This document shows, in pieces, positions 55,119 through 63,720 of a DNA stretch of 64,000 nt. Source of the DNA: Arcticibacter tournemirensis. Its GTDB lineage: Bacteria; Bacteroidota; Bacteroidia; Sphingobacteriales; Sphingobacteriaceae. Made by a program: the position numbers and the translations under genes. Under the pieces are notes generated by a model. That model was not told the origin of the DNA and did no database searches. It was given only the letters and a program-made list of their open reading frames with translations. Location of the stretch: the NCBI RefSeq assembly GCF_006716645.1, contig NZ_VFPL01000002.1:124001-188000 (forward strand), in the 5' to 3' direction. Positions within the stretch are counted from its first letter, which is position 1. Every line of letters starts with the position of its first letter.

Positions 55119-55135
55119 GTCAGGATAAACCTGAC
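55119..55135. promoter_or_regulatory. AbiEi operator, distal copy (GTCAGGATAAACCTGAC)
   Basis: This is the same sequence with one changed base, 88 bases further upstream. TATCCTGATAG at about 55069-55079 may be a degenerate half-site between them. Confidence 0.72.
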
Positions 55136-55542
55136 TAATCAACTACGGAATATAATTTTGGTATCATTGCATTCAATGCTCTGCGGGCGACGAGGTGCCC
55201 GCCAGGTATTTACGAACAATTTCAATTGCAATATATGCTGACATGGCAAAGTTTACTCCTGTTTCTTATTTGTTATGTCGGACGTGATATAGGGTGCCCC
55301 CTAAGAGCTTAGGAATTATTTTCTTTACTGATTTAAAGGCTTGTCTGGTTTGAAAGCTCATAACTGTGACCAGATCTGCTTGCTTTTAAACTTGACCTAT
55401 ATTTTATTAATTAACTTGCCACGTATTTTTTGAATACTTGTGTAACTTACGTGATCTTAATATGAGTCTTAGGGAGGATATTTTTTTCAGGCAGGGCAGA
55501 TCTGCTATAATTTAAAACCCAAGTTACTTATACTTTTGAACG
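55136..55542. other. intergenic region at the probable right side of the defence island
   Basis: There is no supported gene. GCGGGCG...TGCCCGC (about 55182-55202) is a short GC hairpin. A boundary of the second mobile element may lie here but no copy of the att repeat was seen. The right end holds the XRE promoter. Confidence 0.4.
55531..55538 (+). promoter_or_regulatory. -7 box TACTTTTG, four bases from the XRE start
   Basis: This is an exact TAnnTTTG match, then AACG, then ATG: another predicted leaderless gene. Confidence 0.6.
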
Positions 55543-55767
55543 ATGCCTTATCAAAAAGAAGACATAATTAAAAAAATCGGAAGCAACATTAGAAGCTGTA
55601 GAAAAGACAAACAGATTTCTATAGAAAAGCTAGCCTTAGAAGCAGGACTGGATTATTCCCAGATTTGCCGGATCGAACGCGGAATAATTAACACCAGCGT
55701 ATATCAGTTATATCTCATTTCCAAAACCCTGGATGTACCAATCATAACTTTTTTCACAGAAATATAG
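55543..55767 (+). CDS. small XRE-family DNA-binding protein
   Basis: This 74-residue protein is essentially one HTH_3 domain: IRSCRKDKQISIEKLALEAGLDYSQICRIERG with the recognition helix at about 40-50. It is probably a lone repressor that can dimerise. No partner toxin is adjacent. The lipoprotein gene starts 30 bases downstream and may be regulated with it. Confidence 0.85.
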   Translation: MPYQKEDIIKKIGSNIRSCRKDKQISIEKLALEAGLDYSQICRIERGIINTSVYQLYLISKTLDVPIITFFTEI

Positions 55768-55797
55768 CCAATACGCATATTATAAATTTATACATAA

Positions 55798-56088
55798 ATG
55801 AAAAGACCCCTAAGATTTATTTCCTTGCCTTTACTGGTTATTATGGTTACTGCTTCCTGTAGCAAGGATGAGGCAGAAAAAAAAGAATTTTGTGTAGAGT
55901 GCACAATGAAAGAAACTTCTTTAATTAATGGAATAGAGCCGACAGTAACTACGATGACTGTAGAAAACTGCGGATGGAATCAGACAACGCTGGATGCGTA
56001 TCTTAAAAGCGGCAATACAACTGTCACTTCCAATAATGGGGGTACTACAATTACTATTAAGTTAGAAACTACTTGTCAAAAGAAATAA
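55798..56088 (+). CDS. small lipoprotein
   Basis: This is a 96-residue protein with a signal peptide ending in a lipobox (VTASC; Cys near 21), then a short acidic region. Four further cysteines (EFCVECTMKE, ENCGWN, TTCQKK) could form disulfides in the periplasm. Family not recognised. Confidence 0.7.
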   Translation: MKRPLRFISLPLLVIMVTASCSKDEAEKKEFCVECTMKETSLINGIEPTVTTMTVENCGWNQTTLDAYLKSGNTTVTSNNGGTTITIKLETTCQKK

Positions 56089-56265
56089 AGATATTATTAG
56101 GCAACTAAGCAATACAGCCAGTAGTATTATCTTAGGAAAACTACCCGTATTGTTATCTTATTGACGTATGCCCTTACGAACATACAACAACCTACCTTGA
56201 ATAACTGTGTATGCTGTTTTGGAAAACTATTTGATATATATGGGTCGTTTTTCCTATTAAGATAC

Positions 56266-56892
56266 TTAATCAATACCGACTAAAAGAGCATCAATGGAAG
56301 AGATTGTTATCCCGTTGAAGCAGTCGTCCTGACACCCGTCTTTTGCATAGCCGCAGGAAGAAATAAGGCCATTATTATTCGTCTCAAAAGTAACCTTCGC
56401 GTTTTCTCTTTTCTTGAGCCAATCATTTTTGGCTTTGTCGTAAACTTCGTCCAATGTCATTAAAGAGGATGCAGGCGTCTCCATATTTTTGCCTAGATCA
56501 CCCTCTTCTTCGCTCCATTCCAGTACATCTTCCAGCTCCCTTCCGGATCTCTCTGCAAACTGGGCAGCGGTCACTTTCATTGCAGCCAGTATTTTCTCCC
56601 GGCTTTCCGCATCCCAGCCCCCCGCTGGCCGAAGGATATCATTGAAAGCGTTATACCGGAAGTCCCTGCGCGTCACTACTCCTCGTATCACAGTCAATGT
56701 TGTCTGCCAGGAGTAACCAGTCCAGCTTCCGCCAGTAACAACATACCTATATGAATTACTACTCGACTCTCTGAAATTTTTCCAGGCTTTAAAACTTCCC
56801 TCAAAACTATTCTCATGTTCAATGTCGCTCTTTTTGCATGCTGTGAAAGACAGAAGCGTAATAAGAAAAAGGAGGTACAGGTTTGGTCGCAT
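56266..56892 (-). CDS. lipoprotein of unknown function
   Basis: This is a 208-residue protein with signal and lipobox LLSFTACKKSD (Cys near 19). The N-terminal part (FKAWKNFRESSSNSYRYVVT...LTVIRGVVTRRDF) has the beta-strand pattern seen in DUF6174-like proteins, a tentative match. Three or four C-terminal cysteines (SSCGYAKDGCQDDCFNG) may form disulfides or bind metal. No clear partner. Confidence 0.65.
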   Translation of the reverse strand: MRPNLYLLFLITLLSFTACKKSDIEHENSFEGSFKAWKNFRESSSNSYRYVVTGGSWTGYSWQTTLTVIRGVVTRRDFRYNAFNDILRPAGGWDAESREKILAAMKVTAAQFAERSGRELEDVLEWSEEEGDLGKNMETPASSLMTLDEVYDKAKNDWLKKRENAKVTFETNNNGLISSCGYAKDGCQDDCFNGITISSIDALLVGID

Positions 56893-56998
56893 AATCGTGT
56901 TTTCTTTAAGATTGTCAGTTTGTTAGTTCCATAATAACGCATGAAAAAGCACTTGCGCTACAGGTCACAACAAATTTCTAAGCGATAATCCTCAAATC

Positions 56999-59900
56999 CT
57001 ATTTTAACGTAACATCCACGTAGACTGAATGACGACCATAAGTTTCATAAAATGGTTTAAAAACCACGTCATTAATGGTGAACTCCAGTTGCTGGGGATT
57101 GCCCTTTATTGACCTACTTATATCGTCGGCATCCAGGCTTACTTTACGCCATTCCTTTCTTGCTTCGGGCTCCTGGACGGCCAGCAGTATCGGTCCATAA
57201 AACAAGCTGGCTATGTTCTGCTGGTCCATAACCGGATCCAGATGGAACTGAAAGGGCATTTTCAATTCTATAATATCACCATCTTTCCACGAACGGGCTA
57301 TTTTCAGGTAACTGCCCGGCAGAGCATGGAGCTGTTGTTCTTTACCGTTAATCTTTACAAAAAACCCGTTGGTTGCCCAGCCAGGCACACGCACATGTAT
57401 ATCGAACTTTCCGCTACCCTTGATAGTCAAACGGGTTTTATCTTCTTCCGGAAAATTTGTTGTCTGCTCAACTGTCACCTTTCGCTCCGTCCATTTTAAC
57501 GTCGAGGGTATATAAAGATTCACATAAAGCGCCTGATTATCCTTACTTTTAAAATAAATGGCACTTTGCAGCTTGGTACTACTTTCTATTGCGGTACCAT
57601 TGCAACACGTAAAGCCTGTCATATCAGCATTACCGAATTGTTTAACAGATCCCGGCCTGAGGGGCACGTGATAGGTATTGGCGGGACTATCTTTAGCTAC
57701 AGAAGCCAGAATATGATTATAGAGGCCTCGCTCATAGTAGTCCATTAACTCTGCACGCTGATCAAAGAGAAACAGGTCGCCGGTCAATTTTAGCATATTA
57801 TATGTAGCACAGGTTTCGTTCTGCCCTCCTTCAGAGAAGCCATTTTCATACAGCGTTGCCGGCTGAGCAATAAAACATTCAGCATTGGCGGGATTACGTG
57901 CTCCTGCTACTCCTCCAATGCTGTACATATAATCGTTGACCGCTTTGTACCAAAAATTATCGGCTACCTTGTAATATTCGGGATTCTGCGATACACGGTA
58001 CATTTCGATACTCCCTACTATCTGGGGAATATGCTGATTGGCGTGCAAGCCACGGAAAGTATCTACATTTTTGGCCAGTCCGTGCGAATGAGCCTCGTCG
58101 CCGAAGAACACTTTGATATTATCGAATAACTGAGCTGTCTTGAGATAATTGGGATTAGCAGTGATCCGGTACAGATGAGCCATCGACTCATTCATGCCGC
58201 CGAACTCCCCTGCAATGTACGTATTCCACATCTTTATCAGTGTCTCAGTCGGCAGCTTACTTAGCCGTACATATACCCAGTCACTCATACCAGTAGCTAT
58301 CGCAAGCGCTTTTTTGTTACCGCTCACTTCATAAACGTCTATCAGGCCAGCTAAAATCTTATGTAATGTATAATAGGGTGCCCAAATCTGGCTCTTCTGA
58401 CTTCCATACTTCGCCCCTTTTTCCAGCATGATGAACTGGTCCGGAGGGTAAGCGCTGATAAACCCCTTTCCCCAGTTCCAGTAATCAGTTCGGATGCCAG
58501 TGTTACTGAGATCTGAATCATATTCTGATTTTCCGGGGCCTTGCGGCACGGCGGCAGGATCAGACACATACGGGGCACCTGCTTCTTTAGCCCTTCCTGA
58601 TAATTGTGCTAACTCGTAAAGCGAATTTACCATATACTCCATCTTTGCGGAGAAATTCGCCTGAAGTGTCTTGTCATAACCCGTACTGGCATAAGCCTGT
58701 GCTATTGCTGTAAGGTAATGTCCTGTAGCATGGCCTCTTAATTTGGTATCCTGACTATCCCATACCCCCAAAGGCTTTGCTCCTTCGGGTTGTTTCTGAC
58801 CAAAGGCATGGCGGAACATATAGAGAAAAGAGTTAGGATCTGTCTGCGCCAGTGTTTTGATAAATTTGTCACGATTCTCGATAAACTTCGTTGCATGACC
58901 ATGAGCATCAGTTTGCAGAGAAACTCTGTCCAGTGCAAAAGTCTCCAGCTTTAAACCGGGCGTGGCTGATTTACCAGGCTCCTTTACAGTTACCAGCGCC
59001 TTAGGTTGAAAAGCCGTTCCCGCAATACGCCCTGTAACAGTATATTGCCCCGGTTTCAAAACGGCGGTATTGTCGATTGCCGCAGGCCAGATCACACGTA
59101 CTTCAGGGCCTTTCTTTCCGCTTTGGTATGTACCTCGTATATAACCGGGTAATCGCGGCAAACTTCCCGCTTCGGTTTCTACCTGCACGTCAGGCACATT
59201 AACTAAATAAGTATTATAGAGCTGCGCCCGGCCCGAAGGAAATGCTGGCAGATCATCCTCACGCTTAGCAGTTGTGTTTACTGTATTTTCGTTGATGCCG
59301 CCTGGTGAATTGTTATAAATTCCGGCAATCTGTCGTCTGCTCAGCGGAACACGATACACACGAAAATCATGGATCATGGCAGCAAGTCCGGGCTCTCCCG
59401 GCAATAAGGATCTCCCGATATACAGTAGTCTTTTCTCCTCCGACCGCTCACCAAACACCGTTGTTAACTCCAGAGGGATGTTTTTAGTCTGAGCCACAGG
59501 CTTACTATCCACGTACGTAATCATATATTTTGATGGGACATCTATAACTATCGAAAGATGGACCCACTTATTCACTTCTATAGCCGGAGCCACCGCCTCA
59601 TTTTTACTATCCCCTCCTGTGGAGATTACAGCATAGAAGCCCGCCTGGGCTTTGATCCCCAGAGGTGCGGCAAAAAAATGCCTGGTAGCATCCTTTCCGA
59701 AATCAAAGAGCCGCTGGCCGGCCTGCTTTGAGCGCATGTATACCCAGCACGATATACTTAGCGATTCTATATCTGTAAATACACCACCCGGAAGTGTAAC
59801 GAAGGAAGAATTATCTCCCGGGAGCGACAAAACTTTCCCGAAGCGGCTATCATTGACAAAGTTAACTCCGGCACCATGGGCTTTCGCATGAAAATTATTA

Positions 59901-60061
59901 CGCGACCAGTCTTTCACATCTCCGTTGAACACATAACGTGCGCTCAATCCTGTTTCACCAATTCCATCTAATATCTGATCGCCATTTTGCGCCTTAGCGG
60001 TGTTAACACTCTGGATCAAAAAAGTAACAAAAAGCGTGGCATGCAATAATATTCTGTGCAT
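56999..60061 (-). CDS. GH127 beta-L-arabinofuranosidase-like enzyme with LamG and Ig-like domains
   Basis: This is about 1020 residues with a signal peptide (MHRILLHATLFVTFLIQSVN). In-frame ATGs at 60100 and 60067 also exist; 60061 is chosen because TATCTTTG (60070-60077) directly precedes it. Domains: LamG/concanavalin-like (about 35-245), a bacterial Ig-like segment (about 290-360), then a GH127 (alpha/alpha)6 barrel with C-terminal beta domains (about 380-1020). NETCATYNMLKLTGDLFL and FTCCNGTAIESSTKLQSAIY hold the Glu and Cys residues used as acid/base, nucleophile and Zn ligands in GH127. It removes L-arabinofuranose from plant glycans. Confidence 0.9.
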   Translation of the reverse strand: MHRILLHATLFVTFLIQSVNTAKAQNGDQILDGIGETGLSARYVFNGDVKDWSRNNFHAKAHGAGVNFVNDSRFGKVLSLPGDNSSFVTLPGGVFTDIESLSISCWVYMRSKQAGQRLFDFGKDATRHFFAAPLGIKAQAGFYAVISTGGDSKNEAVAPAIEVNKWVHLSIVIDVPSKYMITYVDSKPVAQTKNIPLELTTVFGERSEEKRLLYIGRSLLPGEPGLAAMIHDFRVYRVPLSRRQIAGIYNNSPGGINENTVNTTAKREDDLPAFPSGRAQLYNTYLVNVPDVQVETEAGSLPRLPGYIRGTYQSGKKGPEVRVIWPAAIDNTAVLKPGQYTVTGRIAGTAFQPKALVTVKEPGKSATPGLKLETFALDRVSLQTDAHGHATKFIENRDKFIKTLAQTDPNSFLYMFRHAFGQKQPEGAKPLGVWDSQDTKLRGHATGHYLTAIAQAYASTGYDKTLQANFSAKMEYMVNSLYELAQLSGRAKEAGAPYVSDPAAVPQGPGKSEYDSDLSNTGIRTDYWNWGKGFISAYPPDQFIMLEKGAKYGSQKSQIWAPYYTLHKILAGLIDVYEVSGNKKALAIATGMSDWVYVRLSKLPTETLIKMWNTYIAGEFGGMNESMAHLYRITANPNYLKTAQLFDNIKVFFGDEAHSHGLAKNVDTFRGLHANQHIPQIVGSIEMYRVSQNPEYYKVADNFWYKAVNDYMYSIGGVAGARNPANAECFIAQPATLYENGFSEGGQNETCATYNMLKLTGDLFLFDQRAELMDYYERGLYNHILASVAKDSPANTYHVPLRPGSVKQFGNADMTGFTCCNGTAIESSTKLQSAIYFKSKDNQALYVNLYIPSTLKWTERKVTVEQTTNFPEEDKTRLTIKGSGKFDIHVRVPGWATNGFFVKINGKEQQLHALPGSYLKIARSWKDGDIIELKMPFQFHLDPVMDQQNIASLFYGPILLAVQEPEARKEWRKVSLDADDISRSIKGNPQQLEFTINDVVFKPFYETYGRHSVYVDVTLK

Positions 60062-60069
60062 TTTCATAT

Positions 60070-60077
60070 CAAAGATA
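60070..60077 (-). promoter_or_regulatory. GH127 gene -7 box TATCTTTG
   Basis: This is an exact TAnnTTTG match on the minus strand, eight bases before the ATG at 60061 and two before an ATG at 60067. It argues for 60061 as the start. Confidence 0.55.
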
Positions 60078-60287
60078 TAAATCCGTGTAAACCAACGCAT
60101 TCGAACAGACGGTGCATTGTATGATAATTATCTAAAACTATGAATAAGCTTTGTGTTACTCTAAGTTCATTTTAGCCATTATTTATATAATATTAACAGA
60201 TTGTTATCCAGGGGACTCACTAAGAGTACATGTAAATGGCAGGAAGAATGTAACTCCTCCTTCACTACTAACCATTCAGGCAGGTTG

Positions 60288-61514
60288 TTAGAGCGCGTCG
60301 TTCCCGCCTTTTCGTTCTCTCATTACAATATCTATATACTCCGAAGGTGTAAGTCCAGTCAATTTCCTGAAAGCAGCGTAAAAGGGGGTACGGGAAGAAA
60401 AGCCGGCGTCGGCCGCCAGTCCTTCAATACTAAACTTCTTCCAGCCGGCTTCTCCGCAAATCTGAGCTTTCACATACGTTATTCGCTTTTCATTGATATA
60501 ATCGGTAAAGCGCTGCCCCGAATGCGAATTTAGGGCTTGCGATAATTGGTAAGGATTCACTCCGAGGGAATGAGCCACATCAGCGATTTTAATCCCTTTT
60601 ATCCGGAACATACCCGTTTGCGCCATAAGTTCATCGAGTTGTTCAATCATGCCGGCAGCTAAATGGCATTCTTTTGGTTTTGTTACAGCCGTCGCCACCT
60701 CGCTCCTCTGCTCCTCTTTAACGACATAGTTTTCTGTTGAGAAAGATTCCGCGCGGGCAGCGCCGTACAAAAAATCGGGAGTCGAAAAGATGTAACCTGA
60801 CAATACCATAGCGCCAGCCAAAAAAAACAGCATCGTATTCTCTACGACATCGGCTGCGATCCCCGGTGCATATTGATACCCTTCCAATAACAAGGCGCTG
60901 CTTGCGATAATATTACAGAAACACAGCATCACACTTAATATTGTAACAAATAGCGGCTTCCGGGATATACCGTTCAAGCTGAATTTGTCCTCCATCCGAA
61001 ACATTAACCTGCACTGAAAAAAAACATATACAGGCCAGACGACCATACGCAAAATATAATGTGAAGCAGCAGGCATCAACAACCCTCTGGCAACAACAAC
61101 AATAGCTGATTCATCCTGAAGGATCATCTGGGCATCATGATATTTCACCTGCAGGGGGGTAAAGATCCAATAAGGAATCAGATCTGCTAACGAAAACAAA
61201 AAAAGCAGGCCGTGACGCCAGTCACCTGGTCTGAAGTGAGTTTCTCCAAAATAAAAGCTGCGTGCATAAAAAAACAGTAAGGGTGGAACCAGGTAATAAA
61301 AGGGTGCAACCGTACGCAGGATGAAAGCATAATTGGCTAACAACCCCGTTTTTTGCAGCAAAACAAACAATACATGCCATCCCATTATGAAAAACACCGT
61401 TCCCAGTAACCGTTTCCTGAAACGTTCTTGAGAGGAATTGCACCATAATATAAAGCCGCTGACCAGCAATATAAAGTTAAGGCCACAAAGGGCCCAATCA
61501 ACAATAAAATGCAT
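60288..61514 (-). CDS. membrane-embedded AraC-family regulator
   Basis: This is about 408 residues from the ATG at 61514, chosen because a TATTTTTG box (61522-61529) sits seven bases upstream inside the longer ORF. The N-terminal half has six or seven transmembrane helices. The C-terminal 110 residues are an AraC HTH pair: IADVAHSLGVNPYQLSQALN and FSIEGLAADAGFSSRTPFYA, then AFRKLTGLTPSEY. This type senses an extracellular or membrane signal and is common beside polysaccharide loci. It lies just upstream of the GH127 gene on the same strand, with about 230 bases between them. Confidence 0.9.
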   Translation of the reverse strand: MHFIVDWALCGLNFILLVSGFILWCNSSQERFRKRLLGTVFFIMGWHVLFVLLQKTGLLANYAFILRTVAPFYYLVPPLLFFYARSFYFGETHFRPGDWRHGLLFLFSLADLIPYWIFTPLQVKYHDAQMILQDESAIVVVARGLLMPAASHYILRMVVWPVYVFFQCRLMFRMEDKFSLNGISRKPLFVTILSVMLCFCNIIASSALLLEGYQYAPGIAADVVENTMLFFLAGAMVLSGYIFSTPDFLYGAARAESFSTENYVVKEEQRSEVATAVTKPKECHLAAGMIEQLDELMAQTGMFRIKGIKIADVAHSLGVNPYQLSQALNSHSGQRFTDYINEKRITYVKAQICGEAGWKKFSIEGLAADAGFSSRTPFYAAFRKLTGLTPSEYIDIVMRERKGGNDAL

Positions 61515-61521
61515 GTTGGTA

Positions 61522-61529
61522 CAAAAATA
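61522..61529 (-). promoter_or_regulatory. AraC gene -7 box TATTTTTG
   Basis: This is an exact TAnnTTTG match on the minus strand, seven bases before the ATG at 61514. Confidence 0.55.
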
Positions 61530-61545
61530 ACAACCGAAGGCCAAA

Positions 61546-61761
61546 TTAACGACGGCGTGCGTAAAAACGTCTAAAACAACGTGGACACCAGAACCGCCTT
61601 GTCAGAAACGGAAAAAATGTCTTCACGAACGCGCTACGGCGAATACGGTAATCGGTAAGATTTCCGCATCGTGGGCACAAAGCAGTAACAGGTTGTTTAG
61701 TAGAATCAGGTAAGGATCCGTTCTCCCCTTTAAACGGATCTGAATTGAGAGCATTGGTCAT
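61546..61761 (-). CDS. small zinc-ribbon protein
   Basis: This 71-residue basic protein has two CxxC pairs (ALCPRCGNL and FWCPRCFRRFYARRR, about 29-66) that should bind one zinc. The N-terminus is polar. It ends near the AraC promoter on the same strand. Function unknown; it could bind nucleic acid. Confidence 0.65.
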   Translation of the reverse strand: MTNALNSDPFKGENGSLPDSTKQPVTALCPRCGNLTDYRIRRSAFVKTFFPFLTRRFWCPRCFRRFYARRR

Positions 61762-62177
61762 ACTAATGAGAAATAGAACCTTTATAAATATGTTGCAACA
61801 AATATATCAAGGACTGTCCTTTTTTTGCGTCACAAACATGTTCTATGTTACAAAAACGAACATTTTGAGGGCTGTTTTAAAAGAACATAGCGGAATGAAC
61901 ATCCACAACGGCGACTATGAGACCCCGGGCAGTTTCGTATGAAGACCGGTTTGACTATCGTGCGAAACCGCAGAGGCACGCCTTTATATAAGTAAATGAA
62001 CTCAACGCTGCCTTTTCAAACCATTGATGAGAAGCGAATTGACGCAGAATTTGTACCTTTAAATACAATATATGCTGCAAGGAGGATACCTTCAGCATAT
62101 AAATAGTAGCGAGTTCCAGAAAAACATTGTAGTTGAATAAACTTACCTTTTAGATAAAATTCCAAACCAATACTGAG
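61762..62177. other. intergenic region between divergent zinc-ribbon and DUF3863 genes
   Basis: There is no supported gene. ACATGTTC (about 61837) and GAACATTTTG (about 61858) are candidate half-sites of a regulator. A weak TACCTTTT box lies near 62145, upstream of the DUF3863 gene. Confidence 0.4.
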
Positions 62178-63593
62178 ATGAATCATACCTGTTTAAAACA
62201 AATTGTATATAAGGACCTCGTACTGCCTCTGTTCATTTTATTCATATCCGTTGCATCATTTAGTGCCAGAGCCGGCGATGTCCCCCTTACATTAAAAGGC
62301 AACAGGTTTGTAACGTTCTGTATAATGATAAGGACCACTCCGTGGGAAGTCTCGAGGGATGTGAAGCTTCATCCCCGCGATGAAGCCAGCTGGCATACGC
62401 TTGATGGAGTACGATCATTAAGAGAGGCCTTCGCCAAAAACAACCCGGATGGAAGGCTTACCTGGGGCTTCACCTTAAATGCACTGGAAGATCAACGACA
62501 GAACTATCGTGAAATACGCGAATATGTCGTCGAATGTCAGAAGAAGTATCACGACGAAATCTCATATTTCCCCGGCTATTTTCCAGCTATGTATCTTCCC
62601 CGTGAAAGGATAAACCGCGAGATGTCCGAGGCAATACAGATTATTTCGAAGTTAGCAGGGAATGGTTATCGTCCTCAGTCAATCATCGGTGGCTTCTTGT
62701 CGGCCGATAACTTAAAATACCTTGCCGAAAAAGAAAATATCCATACCGCTCATGCCGTCATCTGGAGTCAGCACAATATAGACGGAGGGGGAGCAGATGG
62801 TTCTCCATCCTATCCTTTTTATCCATCTTCAGAGCATTTTTGCAAACCGGCCCAAGGGAAAAAAGACTTTATCGACTGCGTAAACCTTGACGGCTGGACA
62901 ATGGACTTCCTTTGTGCCCGGCGCAGCGGATCTATCGGTCATGGGATTGAAGGGTATAACAGTCGCCGGGGCGTTGGTCCAATCGAAACGTATATAGGCT
63001 GGGGGCTTGATTTAGGTCATCGCGAGGTGATGCATACACAGTCTATTCACTTTGACAAGGGATTTGAACTGAACAACTTTGGATGGGTAACCAACATCTG
63101 GGAGGCTCAACTGGTACATGAGGTTGGAAAAAAATTCATCTGCAAGGCTCTTGAAATGTGGGTTACGGATACAAAGAAACGTTGGCCTGATACCCATTTC
63201 GTAACCTTCGGGGAATTCGGCGAGATCTGGAGAAAGGAAAACAAATCAAATGACGACTGGAATTATAAATTTGAAGAACGCGGGTCAGGGCTGGGCGATT
63301 CATATAATAATCTTGAAATAAAATGGTTTATGAACAAATCGTTCCGGTTAGCCTTGTTACGCGACTGGCACAATAACACGGCAGCGCATGTAATCGATTT
63401 TACCAGGTATGATCTGAAAGCTCAGGAGCCGGCTGACCCTACACCGCAAAAACCGGCGAAGGACTGGAGCCTTATGAACAGGATAAATCAAAAGGGACTG
63501 CGGGAACAGGATAAGCCTAAGCTTCTGAAGGAACTTGAAGAAACTGATCAGTTACTTATAAAAAAGTACTATCCTGAATTATTTACGGAATAG
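62178..63593 (+). CDS. DUF3863-like exported protein (polysaccharide deacetylase-like fold)
   Basis: This is a 471-residue protein with a signal peptide (LVLPLFILFISVASFSARAG). The sequence FVTFCIMIRTTPWEVSRDVK, DGRLTWGFTLNALEDQRQNY and ISYFPGYFPAMYLPRERINR resembles Bacteroidota DUF3863 proteins, which I recall as having a NodB/polysaccharide-deacetylase-like barrel. LDGWTMDFLCARRSGSIGHG and HFVTFGEFGEIW are other conserved blocks. Activity is unknown. It lies between GH127 and GH92 genes, pointing to glycan degradation. Confidence 0.7.
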   Translation: MNHTCLKQIVYKDLVLPLFILFISVASFSARAGDVPLTLKGNRFVTFCIMIRTTPWEVSRDVKLHPRDEASWHTLDGVRSLREAFAKNNPDGRLTWGFTLNALEDQRQNYREIREYVVECQKKYHDEISYFPGYFPAMYLPRERINREMSEAIQIISKLAGNGYRPQSIIGGFLSADNLKYLAEKENIHTAHAVIWSQHNIDGGGADGSPSYPFYPSSEHFCKPAQGKKDFIDCVNLDGWTMDFLCARRSGSIGHGIEGYNSRRGVGPIETYIGWGLDLGHREVMHTQSIHFDKGFELNNFGWVTNIWEAQLVHEVGKKFICKALEMWVTDTKKRWPDTHFVTFGEFGEIWRKENKSNDDWNYKFEERGSGLGDSYNNLEIKWFMNKSFRLALLRDWHNNTAAHVIDFTRYDLKAQEPADPTPQKPAKDWSLMNRINQKGLREQDKPKLLKELEETDQLLIKKYYPELFTE

Positions 63594-63663
63594 GATGTTC
63601 GCACGAGGCGTTCCTGAACCTTAAAACAGCCCTGAATAAATTATTTTATATGCAGCTTTATAT

Positions 63664-63686
63664 AAACTTGCATATTAAACAAGTTT
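63664..63686. promoter_or_regulatory. operator-like palindrome upstream of the GH92 gene
   Basis: AAACTTG-N9-CAAGTTT is a perfect seven-base inverted repeat, 35 bases before the GH92 ATG. The spacing is that of a dimeric repressor or activator site. Confidence 0.4.
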
Positions 63687-63720
63687 GCACTAGGTTAGTA
63701 AAACCTTTTAGCAACCATTT

